NCBI GenBank assembly: GCA_900618795.1
Contig: UYJD01000008.1
Location: 1-64,000 of the forward strand
Reading direction: 5' to 3'
Origin: Cyanodermella asteris
Lineage: Eukaryota; Ascomycota; Lecanoromycetes; Ostropales; Stictidaceae
Length of the DNA stretch: 64,000 nt
Under the pieces are notes generated by a model, which did no database searches, had not been told where the DNA came from, and saw only the letters and a program-made list of their open reading frames with translations. Below, in pieces: positions 1 through 11,290 of the stretch. Position numbers and translations under genes: made by a program. Position 1 is the stretch's first letter. Each line of letters starts with the position of its first letter.

Positions 1-1
1 A

Positions 2-1380
2 TCTGAGGATGTACTCATAGAAAATCACCGCGAGAATGGCTGGCTGATCGTCGCCATCGTCATGACGGTTGTCGAGATAATATTCTTCGCACTTCGAATT
101 CACTGTCGAAGGATAGCGAAAGTCAAGTGGGGTGCAGATGACTATATAGCTGTCCTCGGCTACATATCTTGCATGGCCCTGAACGGCGTTGGCATGGGTG
201 CGTTTTTCTTGCGCTGATGTCGTGCCATTCTCCTGACAAGCTCCCAGCGATAGCGAGGCATACAGGACTTGGCCAGCACACCCAAGATGTTGTCGCCGCT
301 GACCCTGACAAGGTCGTGCTTTTCCTCAAACTTCAAATTCCATTAGCCGTCACCTACCTTTGCGCCGCCGTATTTCCCAAGATCGCCATAATCTGTCTAT
401 TTCTTCGAATCTTTATACAAAGGCCCTTTCGTATTGCCTGCTGGGTCGTCCAAGCCGTACTCATACTCTTTCTGCTTGCCGGGCTTGCATCGATCCTCAG
501 CGCCTGCATACCCTTCGATGCCAACTGGAAACTGCCAGGCACACTCGGTCCTGGCGACAAATGTATTGACCTAACTAGTCTCTACAAGGCCGGCTCCTAC
601 CCCAACGTTGTCACCGATGTCGCAATCATCATCCTGCCCATCCCTGTCGTGTGGACCGTCAAGAAGTCGACCTCTGACAAGCTTGGTCTCCTCGCCACAT
701 TTTGTCTGGGATTTGTGGGCCTGGCGTTCTCGATCGCAAGGCTGGAAGCCTTTTTCACAGTGTTCAACAATGACGACGTTGTATGGTCGGCAGCATACAC
801 AGGGATCTTTACGACGCTCGAGCCCGCCAGCTATTTTCTCGTTTGCTGCATGATGACATTCCGCCAGCTGCTCCGTCTCGGCTGCTGTGGTGGTCGGGTT
901 CGATCATACGTGAAGAGTACGTTTTCCGGCTCGAGCGGAACCAACCCCTCGAATCGACCGTCAGATCGTGGCTCTTTGATGCGATTGGCAAGTGGTGGCA
1001 AGCCAGTGCACAGAGTCGTCACCCGAGAGGACGATTATGAGCTTGGACTTACGACCAACGGTGCGACTGGCGATGGAGATGCTACCTCTGAACTGCGGAG
1101 TGGGAGTCTTGCCGACATGGACGTGCACGGCGCAGCCGAAAGGTCAGGCAAGGCTCATAAACGTCCGAGCTACCCCGAGATTGCAGCCGTAAGCACTACT
1201 CAAATGAGTGGTCTGAGAGGCACGGTTGAGCTGAGTACGCCGGTGCTTGGGAACAGGTTGATTGGCAAAGACAGAAGACTGGGAAGTCGGAAAGGTGAAG
1301 ACGGGCCAGAAGAACTGAAAGAGGTGAGAGAGGCGAGAGCAATTAGAGTAAGGAAGGAACTGGCTGTCACGAGGGAATGA
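2..1380 (+). CDS. PTH11-type rhodopsin-domain integral membrane protein (5' end outside window)
   Basis: This looks like a fungal rhodopsin-domain (PTH11-like) multi-pass plasma-membrane protein, a family often grouped with GPCR-like receptors. The reading frame enters from the left edge, so the true start is not visible. I read exon 1 as 2-197 and exon 2 as 254-1380, joined by a GTGCGT donor and a TAG acceptor (an acceptor at 265 would also keep frame), giving about 440 visible residues. The family signature is clear: a first helix followed by WGADDYIAVLGY, then GLGQHTQDV, several hydrophobic helices, the NVVTDVAIIILPIPVVW segment, and SIARLEAF before the last helix. The C-terminal 170 residues are polar and probably cytosolic. 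Ligand and role are unknown. Family assignment is firm; the exact splice acceptor is inference. Confidence 0.82.
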
Positions 1381-1977
1381 TTTGTACAACATTTGGGTCA
1401 GATATGATTGATGACTTATGCATGAAGAGCTTTCAAAAAACTTTCGATTGACGAGTCTCGTAGGCGACGGCATGACTTCAAATCATGCTTGACTATTGTT
1501 GCAAGATGCTCCCAAGATATGACAGGCATGTTCCGAGAATCGAATCCACTTCTAATACCAGCCTGACCGGCTCAGTCCAAACTTGGTGCGGTCGCGTGGA
1601 CTAGAGCTTCTGTTGCATTGGCTGTGCTTGGAGCCTTTCCAGCAACTTGATGGTAAAATGAGACTCGAAAATGATGAGAACGATACCCGCATCCAGGATC
1701 AGTATGCAAGATTTATGTTTCCATCTTTGCTTCGTTACACCCTGTTCTGCTTCGTGCAATCGTTGCGTTTGTATGAAACCATGTCTCAAGATCGGCCAAA
1801 GGCCTTGCAGCGGAACGAGGCCGGTTTGACTTTTCAGCTTCCCCAGATTTTCGTCACCCGCCTCTTGGCGATCCTGGAGCATTCTTCTTCGCCGTTGTCT
1901 CCTCACCATGCCACCCAAAGTCTGATTCTACAAGTCTTGTTCCTTGCCCACCCCACTCGAAGCAAGGATCAGTGATA
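1381..1977. other. Intergenic, 597 bp
   Basis: This spacer lies between two co-directional genes and should hold the terminator of the rhodopsin-domain gene and the promoter of the PQ-loop gene. A 130-codon open frame (1583-1975) begins at TTG and has no recognisable domain. I see no convincing gene. Confidence 0.5.
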
Positions 1978-3205
1978 ATGTCGCGACCCGGCTTTGACGT
2001 CGAGGCCCTCAGCGGCATTCTTGGGTGCGTCTACTTAGACCAAGTCAAACCTGACGCAAAACTGACCGGTCCATAGGTCCATCTCAATTGCCTGCTGGGT
2101 TTGCGTTTTCAGCCCTCAAATCATCGAAAACTTCAGACGCCATTCCGCAGAAGGCCTCTCGGTGGTCTTCATCGTGGTATGGCTCCTCGGCGACTTGTTC
2201 AACATCCTCGGCGGCGTCCTGCAAGGCATCCTGCCAACGATGATCATCCTCGCCATCTACTATACCCTAGCCGACGTCGTCTTGCTAGCGCAGGTGTTCT
2301 ACTACCGGGGCTTCACACTCAGCGACGCGCCGCCAGAGTTGAAAGGATCAAGGGAACATGCCGTCTTGGACGGCACCGAGCAGGAAGAACAAGATGAGGA
2401 GACACCGCTGCTGGCCCGCGCAGACAGTCCGATTCAGCCGACGCCATCATCACTAGGCTCTGCAGCAAATGGCCGAAGATCAAGTTCCGGAGCAGCATCG
2501 TTCGCCGAGCACTTCTCCTCCCAAGGCCAGCACCTCAGTCCCGCTGTCCCTCTGCACGACGAAAGTCGGACCCAGCCCGAGACTGCCGCGGCCCCGAAAT
2601 CGAGATTCAGCACACTGTGGTCGGTCTTGTTCAACGTCGTCGCCCTTGCCGTTGTGTGCCTAGCCGGCGCCCTGGGCTGGTGGGTCAGCACGCGCGCCGC
2701 GCGAAAGCCGTACAATCGACACGACGTCGGTGCTTACGAGAATTCCAAGCACCACGATACATCAGAGCTCGAAGTCGATGGCTGGGGCCAGTTCTTCGGA
2801 TACCTCTGCGCCGTGTTCTACCTCGGATCGCGCGTCCCGCAACTGTTGCTCAATTATAGGCGAAAGAGCACCGAAGGTGTCAGCGTGCTGTTCTTCTTGT
2901 TTGCGTGTGTGGGCAATCTGACGTATGTATTGAGTATCTTTGCGTACGAGCCGCCGTGTGCGAGGTGGGATACGTCGATTGATGCGGGTACGGGGGAGCC
3001 GGTCGGGTATGCAGTCGAATGCGGTGCTGGGGAGTGGAATCGGCAGTATAACCGGTGGATCGTCGTCAACCTCAGCTGGTTCATTGGCAGTGCAGGTACA
3101 CTGTTGTTGGACATGGCTATCTTTGTGCAGTTTTGGATGTATCGAGGGAGGAGCCCCGGTGAGGGTACGATCCGGCTGGGCACCCCTCTTTCGGGAGAGG
3201 ATTAA
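1978..3205 (+). CDS. PQ-loop repeat vacuolar/lysosomal amino-acid transporter (Ypq/PQLC2-like)
   Basis: This is a seven-helix PQ-loop protein of the Ypq1-3/PQLC2 (SLC66) type; the family exports basic amino acids across the vacuolar or lysosomal membrane. Exon 1 is 1978-2024 (MSRPGFDVEALSGILG) and exon 2 is 2077-3205; the 52-nt intron has GTGCGT and TAG ends and splits a glycine codon. The product is 391 residues. Both PQ motifs are present: SPQIIENFRRHSAEGLS near the N-terminus and SRVPQLLLNYRRKSTEGVS in the C-terminal half. A polar loop of about 130 residues separates the two three-helix halves, as in fungal members. The gene meets its right-hand neighbour tail to tail, 247 bp away. The substrate is inferred from the family. 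Confidence 0.9.
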
Positions 3206-3452
3206 GCACGATGAAAAGCACTGGGCAGGATATCGTCAATCAAAGTCTATTATTTTCAAGGCACTTTTTGCCTGATTATTGGGCCACCGGTGACCGTGAC
3301 CATACGTCGTCAAAGTTTGTTACTCGACGTCAGTACTAATTGGGCCCGGGGTGCACCCTTTGTCTCTGTACCCACACCGCCACTGGAAATGCGGACTCTA
3401 GAACATGTTTCCTCTCGTTGCGTTGTCTCATTACGCTATCAGCGGCACAGAC

Positions 3453-4856
3453 TCATCTGGTGTTCGTATCTACCCCATCCCCACCTTTCTCAGCGTCGCT
3501 CGTACTTTGACCTTTGCTTGTATCCGTGACTGAGTCGTCATTCGACTCTGTCAAGGTCTTCTTTTCCGCTTCGCTGTCACTCGACCCGCCTTCATCGTTC
3601 GTAGCTTTGCCGGTCCCTTCTTCAGCCGCGTCACCCTCGGCTTCCTGGTCGACCCACTTCCGGAGCGGGATCGTCATCAAGCTGGCAAACGCGATCTGCA
3701 GCTGTTGGAACAGAATCATGGCTAAAGTAACAAGTCAGCACTGCATCAAATGGCAGCCTGGGGGAATTTCATGACTCACGAATCTGCATCTTGCTCTCTG
3801 TCAATAACGAGAGCCCAGTGAACATGACATTCGACAATGGAACACCCATAGCAGGAGTCTTTGCCGGGATGCAGTAGGCCACCGAGACCACATCGGCTCT
3901 CGAAAGCCATGGCACCGACGTCACGAATGAGATGACGAACCAGACCAGGAACAAAGCAATGTTCATGAATACCACGAAAACGATGTTCGACCCCTTCACG
4001 GATGTGAATGCCCCGGTAGCGAACGCCTGATCGAAAGTCTGCCAATTGATGATCAGCAGACAGATTGAGCCGAACTTCTTGACTTTCCACTCGTTGAAGA
4101 TCTTGTTACAGGCGTTCGGGAAGAGGTTGTGTACGACCTGCCCAACCACCATGGGCAGATACACAGAAAAGCCGAGCTGCATGAAGACGCGTCGGTAGAC
4201 TTCGCCAAATCCACCGCCGGCGGCCTCGGCTTTCTGCAAGTAGTCGGTATACCATGCGCCAGTAGAGGTGTACATCTTGATTAGGAGCGGCGAAAGAAAT
4301 GGACCGATGAAATTCCCGACCGTGGTCTGCACGACCGTCAGGGCTGTATTGCCGTGGGCTTGACCCGTCATGACAACGTTGGAGGATAGTGTCGTCGGCA
4401 CGCAGCCCAGGAAGATCATGCCGATAAGGAGCCCAGGATCCATGAAGTTCTGATTCGTGGCTGCGGCTGCGACGACGCCGAAGGTGATGGCGGATGTCAT
4501 AAGGAAGCTTTGGACTTGGGTGAAGAGGTGCACTTTCCAGCGGGAGTAGTTATCGATAAGTATCTTAGTCTTCAACGTGCAGCCTGTGATCTGTTGATAG
4601 GGGTTAGTGGATCTCAGATGTAGGGAGGCGCGGTCTTCAATGGCATGCTTACGAAGAATATCACAGCGACAGCTCCGTAGGTTACAATGGTTTGTCGTAA
4701 TTGCTGCTTGTCCTTTGGGACTTGGACTTGGGAGGAGATGATAACGACGATTGCCATGGCGAAGATGTACCATTGATCCATGCAGAACCAGCCGATCCAG
4801 TTCAAGGTGCGGCGCCATCGTGGCAGTTGTGATGACTGATCTGTTTTGACAACCAT
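3453..4856 (-). CDS. SLC10A7/Rch1-type sodium-bile acid symporter-like carrier
   Basis: This is a ten-helix SBF-like carrier related to human SLC10A7 and yeast Rch1, which act at the plasma membrane as negative regulators of calcium uptake. Three exons read on the minus strand: 4856-4653, 4590-3780 and 3721-3453. Introns carry GTAAGC/CAG and GTGAGT/TAG ends; the product is 427 residues. The start MVVKTDQSSQLPRWRRTLNW leads into the first helix. Family segments seen include NFMDPGLLIGMIFLGCVPTT, SNVVMTGQAHGNTALTVVQ and AYCIPAKTPAMGVPLSNVM. The last about 70 residues after the final helix are acidic and Ser/Thr-rich, probably a cytosolic tail. It is divergent from the dioxygenase gene across 2.3 kb. 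Function is inferred from homologues. Confidence 0.9.
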
Positions 4857-5981
4857 GCTGAACGACGACAGCGATCACAGGCTTCAGGCGTCCACAAGAA
4901 GTATTTGAGTGGTTTCTCGCGAGAAGATATGGCTCAAGTGCAGGCGAGCATATGTATAAAAGCAGAACATGCCCTCGCTGACAGTTCATCCAAATCGACG
5001 AACCCGATTCGAATTTGCACTTGCTCGTCCCTGAGTTCCCAACCTCAATTGGACAAGGTAGGCCGCCACTATCTTGTCACGTCGTCCCGCCGATGGATTT
5101 GGTAACGGCTTCGACCAGATGCAAGCAAACATGACGCCAACCGACATGCTGACGGCGAGTGGGACAATGGCAAGTCTTTATGTCCATGAGCGGCTGATCG
5201 GCAGCGTCAGTAGTCGCCGAGGGCGTGGGTGGCGGCAACCCGCGGCATCACGACTCGCGCAGCCAGCAGGTGAAGCAGCAAACCTTCCATCAGCACTCCC
5301 ACCATCCCGACTCCATCCGATGCCGGTGAGCCCTCTCATAGGGCACCTGTCACGACGGGCCGCTGCAGGCGTTGCAAGGGTGGGTAACGTTGGCGAAAGC
5401 TTGTGTCCCGCTCCCACCGTCCCACGGCCAACTGAAGCACAGGCTGCCCACGTCCAACGTGCGCCGGTGAGACCGATCAGTGGTCGAAACCCTCCATCCC
5501 ACTTTCGTGTTCTGGCATGACATCTCTCTCCAAGTATGACACATCGCATTGTTATCCACATGTGTCAGATGCTGAGGCGAGATCTGGGCTTCTACTAGAG
5601 GCGAAAGCTGGTGTTGATAACGCCAGGCTGGGGCTGCTCTCGTATCGTGTGCCCTGGACAGGGGCTGTGATGCAACCATGCTTCAAGCGTCAGACCACTC
5701 CTCCGCCTCTCTGAAGGCGACGGGTTCGATCAATCGATTTTTCAGTCGATCCGAGTCAAGCTTCAGCAGATTACGAGCTGAGAGTGGGATGGCAGTGACA
5801 TCCCCCGGTCGTCTCTACGGATTTCTACCTCGAATCCATCGCCCGGTAACAATATCCTGTAGCTGCACAGAACGTCTGGCTTTCCCGATTCCCTTCTCGA
5901 AGCAACGCTCGATGCAAATGTTCAAGCTGTCCGCGTTTTGTGTCATATCGCGCTGAGCCGACCGCAAGAGCAACGACGAAC

Positions 5982-6017
5982 AGGTTGTTTCGATGCCACA
6001 GGCTGTTTCGATGCCAC
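5982..6017. repeat. Two-copy 18-bp tandem duplication
   Basis: Two adjacent copies of the unit AGG(T/C)TGTTTCGATGCCAC differ at a single position. The duplication lies in non-coding sequence and keeps the length a multiple of three. Confidence 0.85.
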
Positions 6018-7086
6018 AGGCGGGTAGATCCGCCATGGCGTTGCTGACATGCGAAACAGGGACTCCATTGATATTGTTATCTGACCTATCAGACAACCTT
6101 GATCCGATGCAGACGTGCAGAGATACCGGATGAACGCCGAGCTGCTAATCGAATGTCTTTCCTCCAACGACACTGCCTTGCTCAGGTGAATTATGTACGA
6201 TCGACGGAAATCTGAACTTTACAAGCGCGGCGTCAACTTGATTGGCATCGGCTTCATTCTTCGCTGTCGCATGTTCTTGCTAGGGCGTGGGATGCCTGTG
6301 CGTTGAATTGCCCACACCACGTCTACGCCGAAATTACGTTAGAGTTCAGATTGACGTGCAGACACCACACCACCCGATAAGCTGGCCTTTCAGGTAAAGC
6401 CGAACTCGTCAGAGCCCCTGACCTTCACCAACCACTCCCACCAGCTTATCATCCCATGCTAGGTCAGCAGTGGTGCGGCGCCAACGTGACGTCCGCAGCG
6501 CGTACGCCATCGATCTCGACCGCCAGCTCTGCCTCGATCATTGTTGATCAGGCCCAGGTTATCCGCGTGTGGCTGCGTCTCGATTTGCGGCAGGTCTGCT
6601 ATCGAAACAGTCGGGGCTTGTCGCTCAACAAGCTCAACAGCACCATGTTTTGTGCATGACGACTTCTTGCTTGATGGCGGATTGATACGGTGCCATGGAG
6701 CCACGTCTTCTGTACAGTATTCGCAGACTGGGAACGGGAAAATTTTGTATGTGCTTCCTTGCCCTCAGTGAGGAGAAAACTCGCATTTCGTTTTTTGCTG
6801 CGGCTGTTCGTTATCTTACTCATTGAGACGATCAGCAATGTCTCAGATAGCTGATCGCTCGTTTGCATGAACTCTACGGCTTACCCACCCCCCTTCTAGA
6901 AGTCTTGTCACAGGTACGCTGACGTCTTTTGCTGGTGGAACCTACGCAATATCCCACCTCACCACATGGGATGGGGGAGGTGGGAGTTGATATGGCAGTT
7001 TCACCCCTGAGATACGAGAACGAGCGCAAGTTGTTCTCTCGGAGTATCAAGGCATATCGAATTTGTCGGCGACATCTGACCACGCA

Positions 7087-7092
7087 TATAAA
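7087..7092 (+). promoter_or_regulatory. Candidate TATA box of the TauD-like gene
   Basis: TATAAA within CGCATATAAACC lies about 117 bp upstream of the chosen ATG at 7204, followed by a pyrimidine-rich leader; this spacing suits a fungal core promoter. Confidence 0.5.
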
Positions 7093-7203
7093 CCTGACGA
7101 TATTCCCGCACATCTCTTCCAACTCAAGCCTGGAAATCAGCAACAAGATACTTTCTCCTCAGTCATTGTCCACTTTCCACTCCCTTTACATCCTCCAAAC
7201 ACC

Positions 7204-8591
7204 ATGGCATTCGCACATAGAGCGACGCAGGCCACCCGAGGGTTCAAGCCTACCCAGATGTTAGAGACGCCTGTTATCAAGCCCAGGCCGCCCATTCAGA
7301 CCAGAGTTCCTGCGTCGTCCACAACGACGAGATCTGTCACTACGAAGAGCCTTGCTAAGAATGCGGCAAAGCACACGGGTGTTCGAAGCATCACAAGTTC
7401 AGCAACACTCTCGGCAGCGCAGATTGCTGAATACTACGAACTCCGAGGCATGTTTGAGACACTTCCCTTTGTCTCACGCGGACCCCAAATCCAGCCAGAA
7501 GAAGAGTTCAAGTTCCCTACTGGCACACTCTTCAAGGCTCAAACCCCAGACATTGGTCTCAACATGGCCCCAACATATGCTCGGGCGTTGAGAGAACATG
7601 GCGTTGCCGCTATTGAGCTTGGCTTCGATGACCCCGACTCCCAGTTCATCCTTAATGTGGTCGAAAGCATGGGCTGCCGTGCAGACACGCATTCGTCCAC
7701 GCAGGGCGCCCTTTGGGATGTCACCTTCCGCCCCGAAGGCGTCAAGAGCGAGGGCTCCGGCAAGAGCGCCCACAGCATCAGCCACTCGCTCGGCGAGTTC
7801 AACTGGCACACCGATGCTGCTGTCGAGCAGAGTCCGATGCGATTCTTTGGCTTCCATATCTTGCACCCCGATAAGCAGGGAGGCGGGGTCTTCCGTCTGC
7901 TCCGATCCGAAGATCTGACAAAGCTGCTCAGCCCCGAGTCGGTGAACACCTTGCTCAACCATGAGTTCGACCTCAAGGTGCCTGACGAATTCTTCAAGGG
8001 CCAACGTACCGTCAAGGGCAAACTGCTCCATCACGACGAAGCCAGTGGCCAGCTCCATGTCCGCTTCAGGCAAGACATACTTCAGAGCCCTCCGTCGAAA
8101 GACCCAGCTGCTTGCCGAGCGGTTGGCGAACTGCTCAAGCTCCTCGAAGATCCCGAAAGTGTGGGCAAGAACATGCCTGTTTTCGCATTCAAGGAAAATA
8201 TGGTACTCCTGATGGACAACGCCAGATTTTTGCATAGCCGTGAGTCTTCCTGGCAGTTGAAAACCCTTCTCGAACAATTACTGACTTTGGTTGCCAGGCA
8301 CAAACATCAAGGATCCCAAGCGTTGGTTACGCCGCGTACGCTTCAGGGGCAACCCGGGCGAGACAGCGGGTAAGTCGACCCACGGCGCCTGAGCCCTGGG
8401 CATCCGCTCACGGCATGTCAGTTCTTCCTGACGCTGCAGGTCCGCAGATCCGCAACCGCCATCAGCACCGAGGTTACCACACCGTAAGCGGCCCTGTGGG
8501 AAATGTGTCAAGTGCAAATGCGGCTTCAAGAAGTCTGTCTGAGGATGACATAATGGGGGCCGTTGATCTGTTTTTTGCTCATCGTTTGTAA
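7204..8591 (+). CDS. TauD/TfdA-family Fe(II)/2-oxoglutarate dioxygenase
   Basis: This is a TauD-fold dioxygenase that would couple 2-oxoglutarate decarboxylation to hydroxylation of an unknown substrate. Exons are 7204-8239, 8298-8369 and 8440-8591 with GTGAGT/CAG and GTAAGT/CAG introns; the product is 419 residues. The start in CACCATGGC suits the fungal context and follows a TATA box. The iron ligands are visible: H202 and D204 in NWHTDAA, and H344 in ARFLHSR, which the first intron interrupts just after. The splice restores SRTNIKDPKRWLRRVRF, including arginines that usually bind 2-oxoglutarate. The first 60 residues are Arg/Ser/Thr-rich and could be a mitochondrial presequence; the C-terminus HRL is at best a weak PTS1. 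It is tail to tail with the racemase gene, 163 bp away. Confidence 0.88.
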
Positions 8592-8754
8592 CCCGTGACC
8601 AAAGATAACAAACGGTCTCGATCGCGTTCTAGCGAATAGTGGATGGAGGACTTAGAGATAGCCGCTCGAGCTACTTCTGAATAGACATAGATCATTAGAA
8701 GTGGGGCTATCACGGAGCAGGTGTTAAGGCAACAAACAAACAAATAATATACAT

Positions 8755-9967
8755 TTACAGCTTTGCTTGTGGCTTTGCAACCAACCCCCCTTCCTCAATT
8801 TCATAGTGGTGACCTTCCGACCACCCCAACCAAGCTTTGAGCGTCTCTCGCCCACCCTGGCCTGGCGGAATGCCAACGGGGTTGTAGACGGAGTGCTGGT
8901 CGACTGGCTTCGAAGGCGTCGCCGACAACCCGACCGCCGCCCGCTGCTCATACCTCGCATCCTCAAGCTCGGCCTGCTCCAACACCGGCGCGCAACACGC
9001 ATCAGTGCCATCAAAGACCTCCTCCCACTCGGCCCTCGTCTTCTCCTTGAACCGCCCGCCGATGATCTCCCTCAACTCCGGCCAGAGCTCCCGGTCCATC
9101 CTGATCTCATTCCACTTCTCATCAATCCCAAGCCCCTTCACCAGCACCTTCAAGAACTGCGGTTCCAGCGCTCCAACAGACATGAACTTCCCATCTTTCG
9201 TCTCGTAGACCTCGTACCACGGACTCCCGCTGTCGAGCATATTCTCGCCTCTCGGCTGGTCCTGGAAGGGTGTTTTGCGCGTCAGTCGAAGGAAAGTCCC
9301 GAGGTACGCTGCCCCGTCGACCATGTTCGAATTGACGACTTGGCCCTTGCCGGTTCGCTCACGCGCCAGCAGCGCCATTACCACGCCGAACGCCGCCATG
9401 AGTCCACCGCCCGCGAAATCACCAAGCAAGTTTCCCGGGAAGATTGGTGGCGCGCCCTTGCGGCCCAGCTGACTGAGCACCCCGGAAACGGCGAGGTAGT
9501 TGATGTCGTGGCCCGCCATGTTTGCGTACTTGCCATCGCGTCGAAATCCGGTCAGACGGGCGATGACGAGTCGCGGGTTCAGCTGCAGCAGGGTCTCGGG
9601 CGAGAGGTGCATCTTCTCCAGGACGCCGGGTCGGAAAGGGTCGATGAGGACGTCGGCATGCTTGATGATGGAGCGGAGCAGTTCCAGGCCGGGCCCGGAC
9701 TTCCAGTTCACGGCGATGGATGTCTTGTGTCGGGTCAGAAAGTCGGCGGTTGGAGGGGCGGGGTTGGAGGTGTTGAAGGCCTGAGGGTGTGCGCGGTCGA
9801 TACGGAGGACGGAGGCGCCAAAGTCGGCGAGGGCCATGCCGCAGAAGGGACCTGAAGATGATAAGTCAGTGGCGAGATGCTATTGAGGGACTTTCGTCGT
9901 TACCTGGAGCTAGGCCGGCGAGTTCAACGACTCGGATGCCATTAAGCGGGGTGTTTGACCAAGACAT
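8755..9967 (-). CDS. Alpha-methylacyl-CoA racemase (CaiB/BaiF CoA-transferase superfamily), PTS1 ending
   Basis: This CaiB/BaiF superfamily enzyme looks like an alpha-methylacyl-CoA racemase, which epimerises 2-methyl-branched acyl-CoAs so that they can enter beta-oxidation. Exon 1 is 9967-9904 and exon 2 is 9851-8755, joined across a 52-nt intron (GTAACG/CAG); the product is 386 residues. Splicing creates the family start [20 protein letters not shown]. The racemase catalytic residues of the mycobacterial enzyme MCR (H126, D156, E241) match H136 in [13 protein letters not shown]166 in LLGDFAGGG and E251 in GALEPQF with identical spacing. That favours racemase over CoA-transferase. The C-terminus is AKL, a canonical peroxisomal PTS1 form. 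Peroxisomal location is inferred. Confidence 0.93.
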
Positions 9968-10633
9968 CTCGATTACTGATAAAGCTATATATTCAGGTGA
10001 AATATCTCATGCATACGATTTCATTATTGACATTGGCAGAACCTGCTGCACTAACCTGTCTGGCACATAACGTGTTTAAAGCTCAGGGAAGGGTCTGAAA
10101 GTAAAGACCTCGGCTAGGATCCGGCGCGGCTTGGTCGCGGAACGCGCTAAAGTGGAGGTCTGACGCGATTTGCACTCGACCTCAATTTCCGTATCACATC
10201 AGTGGCAGACCATCTTGAAGTCATTGCAGACTGTTTTGAAGCTACACGTAGAGCTGCTGCGCGCGAGCCCGTCGCCGCCGACTGCCTCTGTGCCATTTCA
10301 GCTCGAAGCAGACCGTCATGGGCAGCTGAAGTGAGGTCGGTTTCTCCTTCTGCTGCGCTGGCTCGCCGCCGGTCAAACACAATTTGGCTTCAAAAGGATG
10401 GTACAGGAGAAGAGTGCGATGGCTAGATTATATTGACTGAGCAGACATCACACCTAATATTCACCGGAGTTATCAGCGGTGTAAGTGGCCGTTACTGGCT
10501 GGATGGGTAACGAATTCTTCCTGTTGGCCCCAGGTGGCCTGACACAAACACCTTGGTGGCAGACTGAACGAAATCGCGTCTGGTTTGACCGAAGGATGCC
10601 GTTTCCGCAACAAACAAAAAGCCAGATGTCGGT
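9968..10633. other. Intergenic, 666 bp
   Basis: This spacer holds the promoter of the racemase gene and the 3' flank of the four-helix membrane protein gene. Short overlapping frames on both strands around 10147-10426 look like chance frames in GC-rich DNA. Confidence 0.5.
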
Positions 10634-11290
10634 TTACATATCAATTCTCAGCGTGGTATTGGTGGCGTTCGATTCGTGATGTTGAATGGTTGGGATGATG
10701 CGTTGGAGGACCACCCACCCGATGACAAAATCCAACATCGCGCATGATGTGAGGGTGATCTTGAGGAGCCATGTACCTCGAGGACCTATCCCTACATGGC
10801 GAGTGAACTGGTCCACGCACAGCTCGAGGAAGCCGAAAATATACCCGATTAGGGATATGATGAGCCATGCTTTCGTAAATGTGTTGTATGAGTACAAGTC
10901 CTGGTGCTGCGGATGTGTGTTGATGTACAGGATGAGCTGGGAGTTGAAGCCGACGGCGAAAAGAGCAAGGAGGCTTGCGATCATGAAGTGGATATGCGAA
11001 AGCGTGTCGATGTCCCGAAAATCTTCTCCAAGAAATGCTCGTCCCGAAGCGAGCAGGGATTGCCAGCTAGCTATCCACTTTGCCTGGACCCAGCGTGCGG
11101 AATTGGGTGCCCAGTAATCGGCGGACGAGTCGAGAGTTTCCCAAATCCCATAGCAGACGAGGCGAATGCCGGCCACTATGCAGGTGAGGCCGCTTGAGAA
11201 CCGCATCTCGAGTTCTTGTTCCGAAATTGGCTTGAAGAGGTGTTGAGTATAGAGCAAATGCTCCATCTCGCTCTCTTGGGCTTTGATCAT
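10634..11290 (-). CDS. Hypothetical four-helix membrane protein
   Basis: I do not recognise this family. The first ATG of the open frame, at 11290, gives 218 residues (MIKAQESEMEHLLYTQHLF...). Hydropathy by eye shows about four helices: SGLTCIVAGIRLVCYGIW, IHFMIASLLALFAVGF, AWLIISLIGYIFGFLEL and CAMLDFVIGWVVLQRII. Helices 1 and 2 are separated by a polar, Trp-rich loop. The pattern resembles small uncharacterised fungal membrane proteins. No intron is needed. It runs in the same direction as Vps18 upstream and the racemase downstream. The coding status is likely because the hydrophobic periodicity continues throughout, but no function can be given. Confidence 0.6.
   Translation of the reverse strand: MIKAQESEMEHLLYTQHLFKPISEQELEMRFSSGLTCIVAGIRLVCYGIWETLDSSADYWAPNSARWVQAKWIASWQSLLASGRAFLGEDFRDIDTLSHIHFMIASLLALFAVGFNSQLILYINTHPQHQDLYSYNTFTKAWLIISLIGYIFGFLELCVDQFTRHVGIGPRGTWLLKITLTSCAMLDFVIGWVVLQRIIPTIQHHESNATNTTLRIDM

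Larger units (their letters stand above)
4857..7203. other. Long divergent intergenic region, 2.35 kb
   Basis: This spacer separates divergently transcribed carrier and dioxygenase genes. Several open frames of 60-148 codons occur on both strands (for example 5074-5520 and its antisense 5178-5561), but none has a recognisable domain or intron signals. It contains an 18-bp tandem duplication (5982-6017) and a TATA box for the dioxygenase gene. A small non-coding RNA or unrecognised gene cannot be excluded. Confidence 0.5.

Noticed and set aside
1583-1975. 130-codon frame ending just before the PQ-loop gene
   Set aside because: It starts at TTG, has no domain and occupies the promoter region of the PQ-loop gene.
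5074-5561. Overlapping 148- and 127-codon frames on opposite strands
   Set aside because: Both are open because the DNA is GC-rich; neither has a domain, a good start or intron signals.
5723-5745. GGTTCGATCAA resembling a tRNA B box
   Set aside because: The conserved CC end is absent and no A box or cloverleaf can be placed around it; no tRNA gene was found in the window.
7063-7203. N-terminal extension of the dioxygenase frame
   Set aside because: It starts at TTG and covers the TATA box; the ATG at 7204 has a good context.
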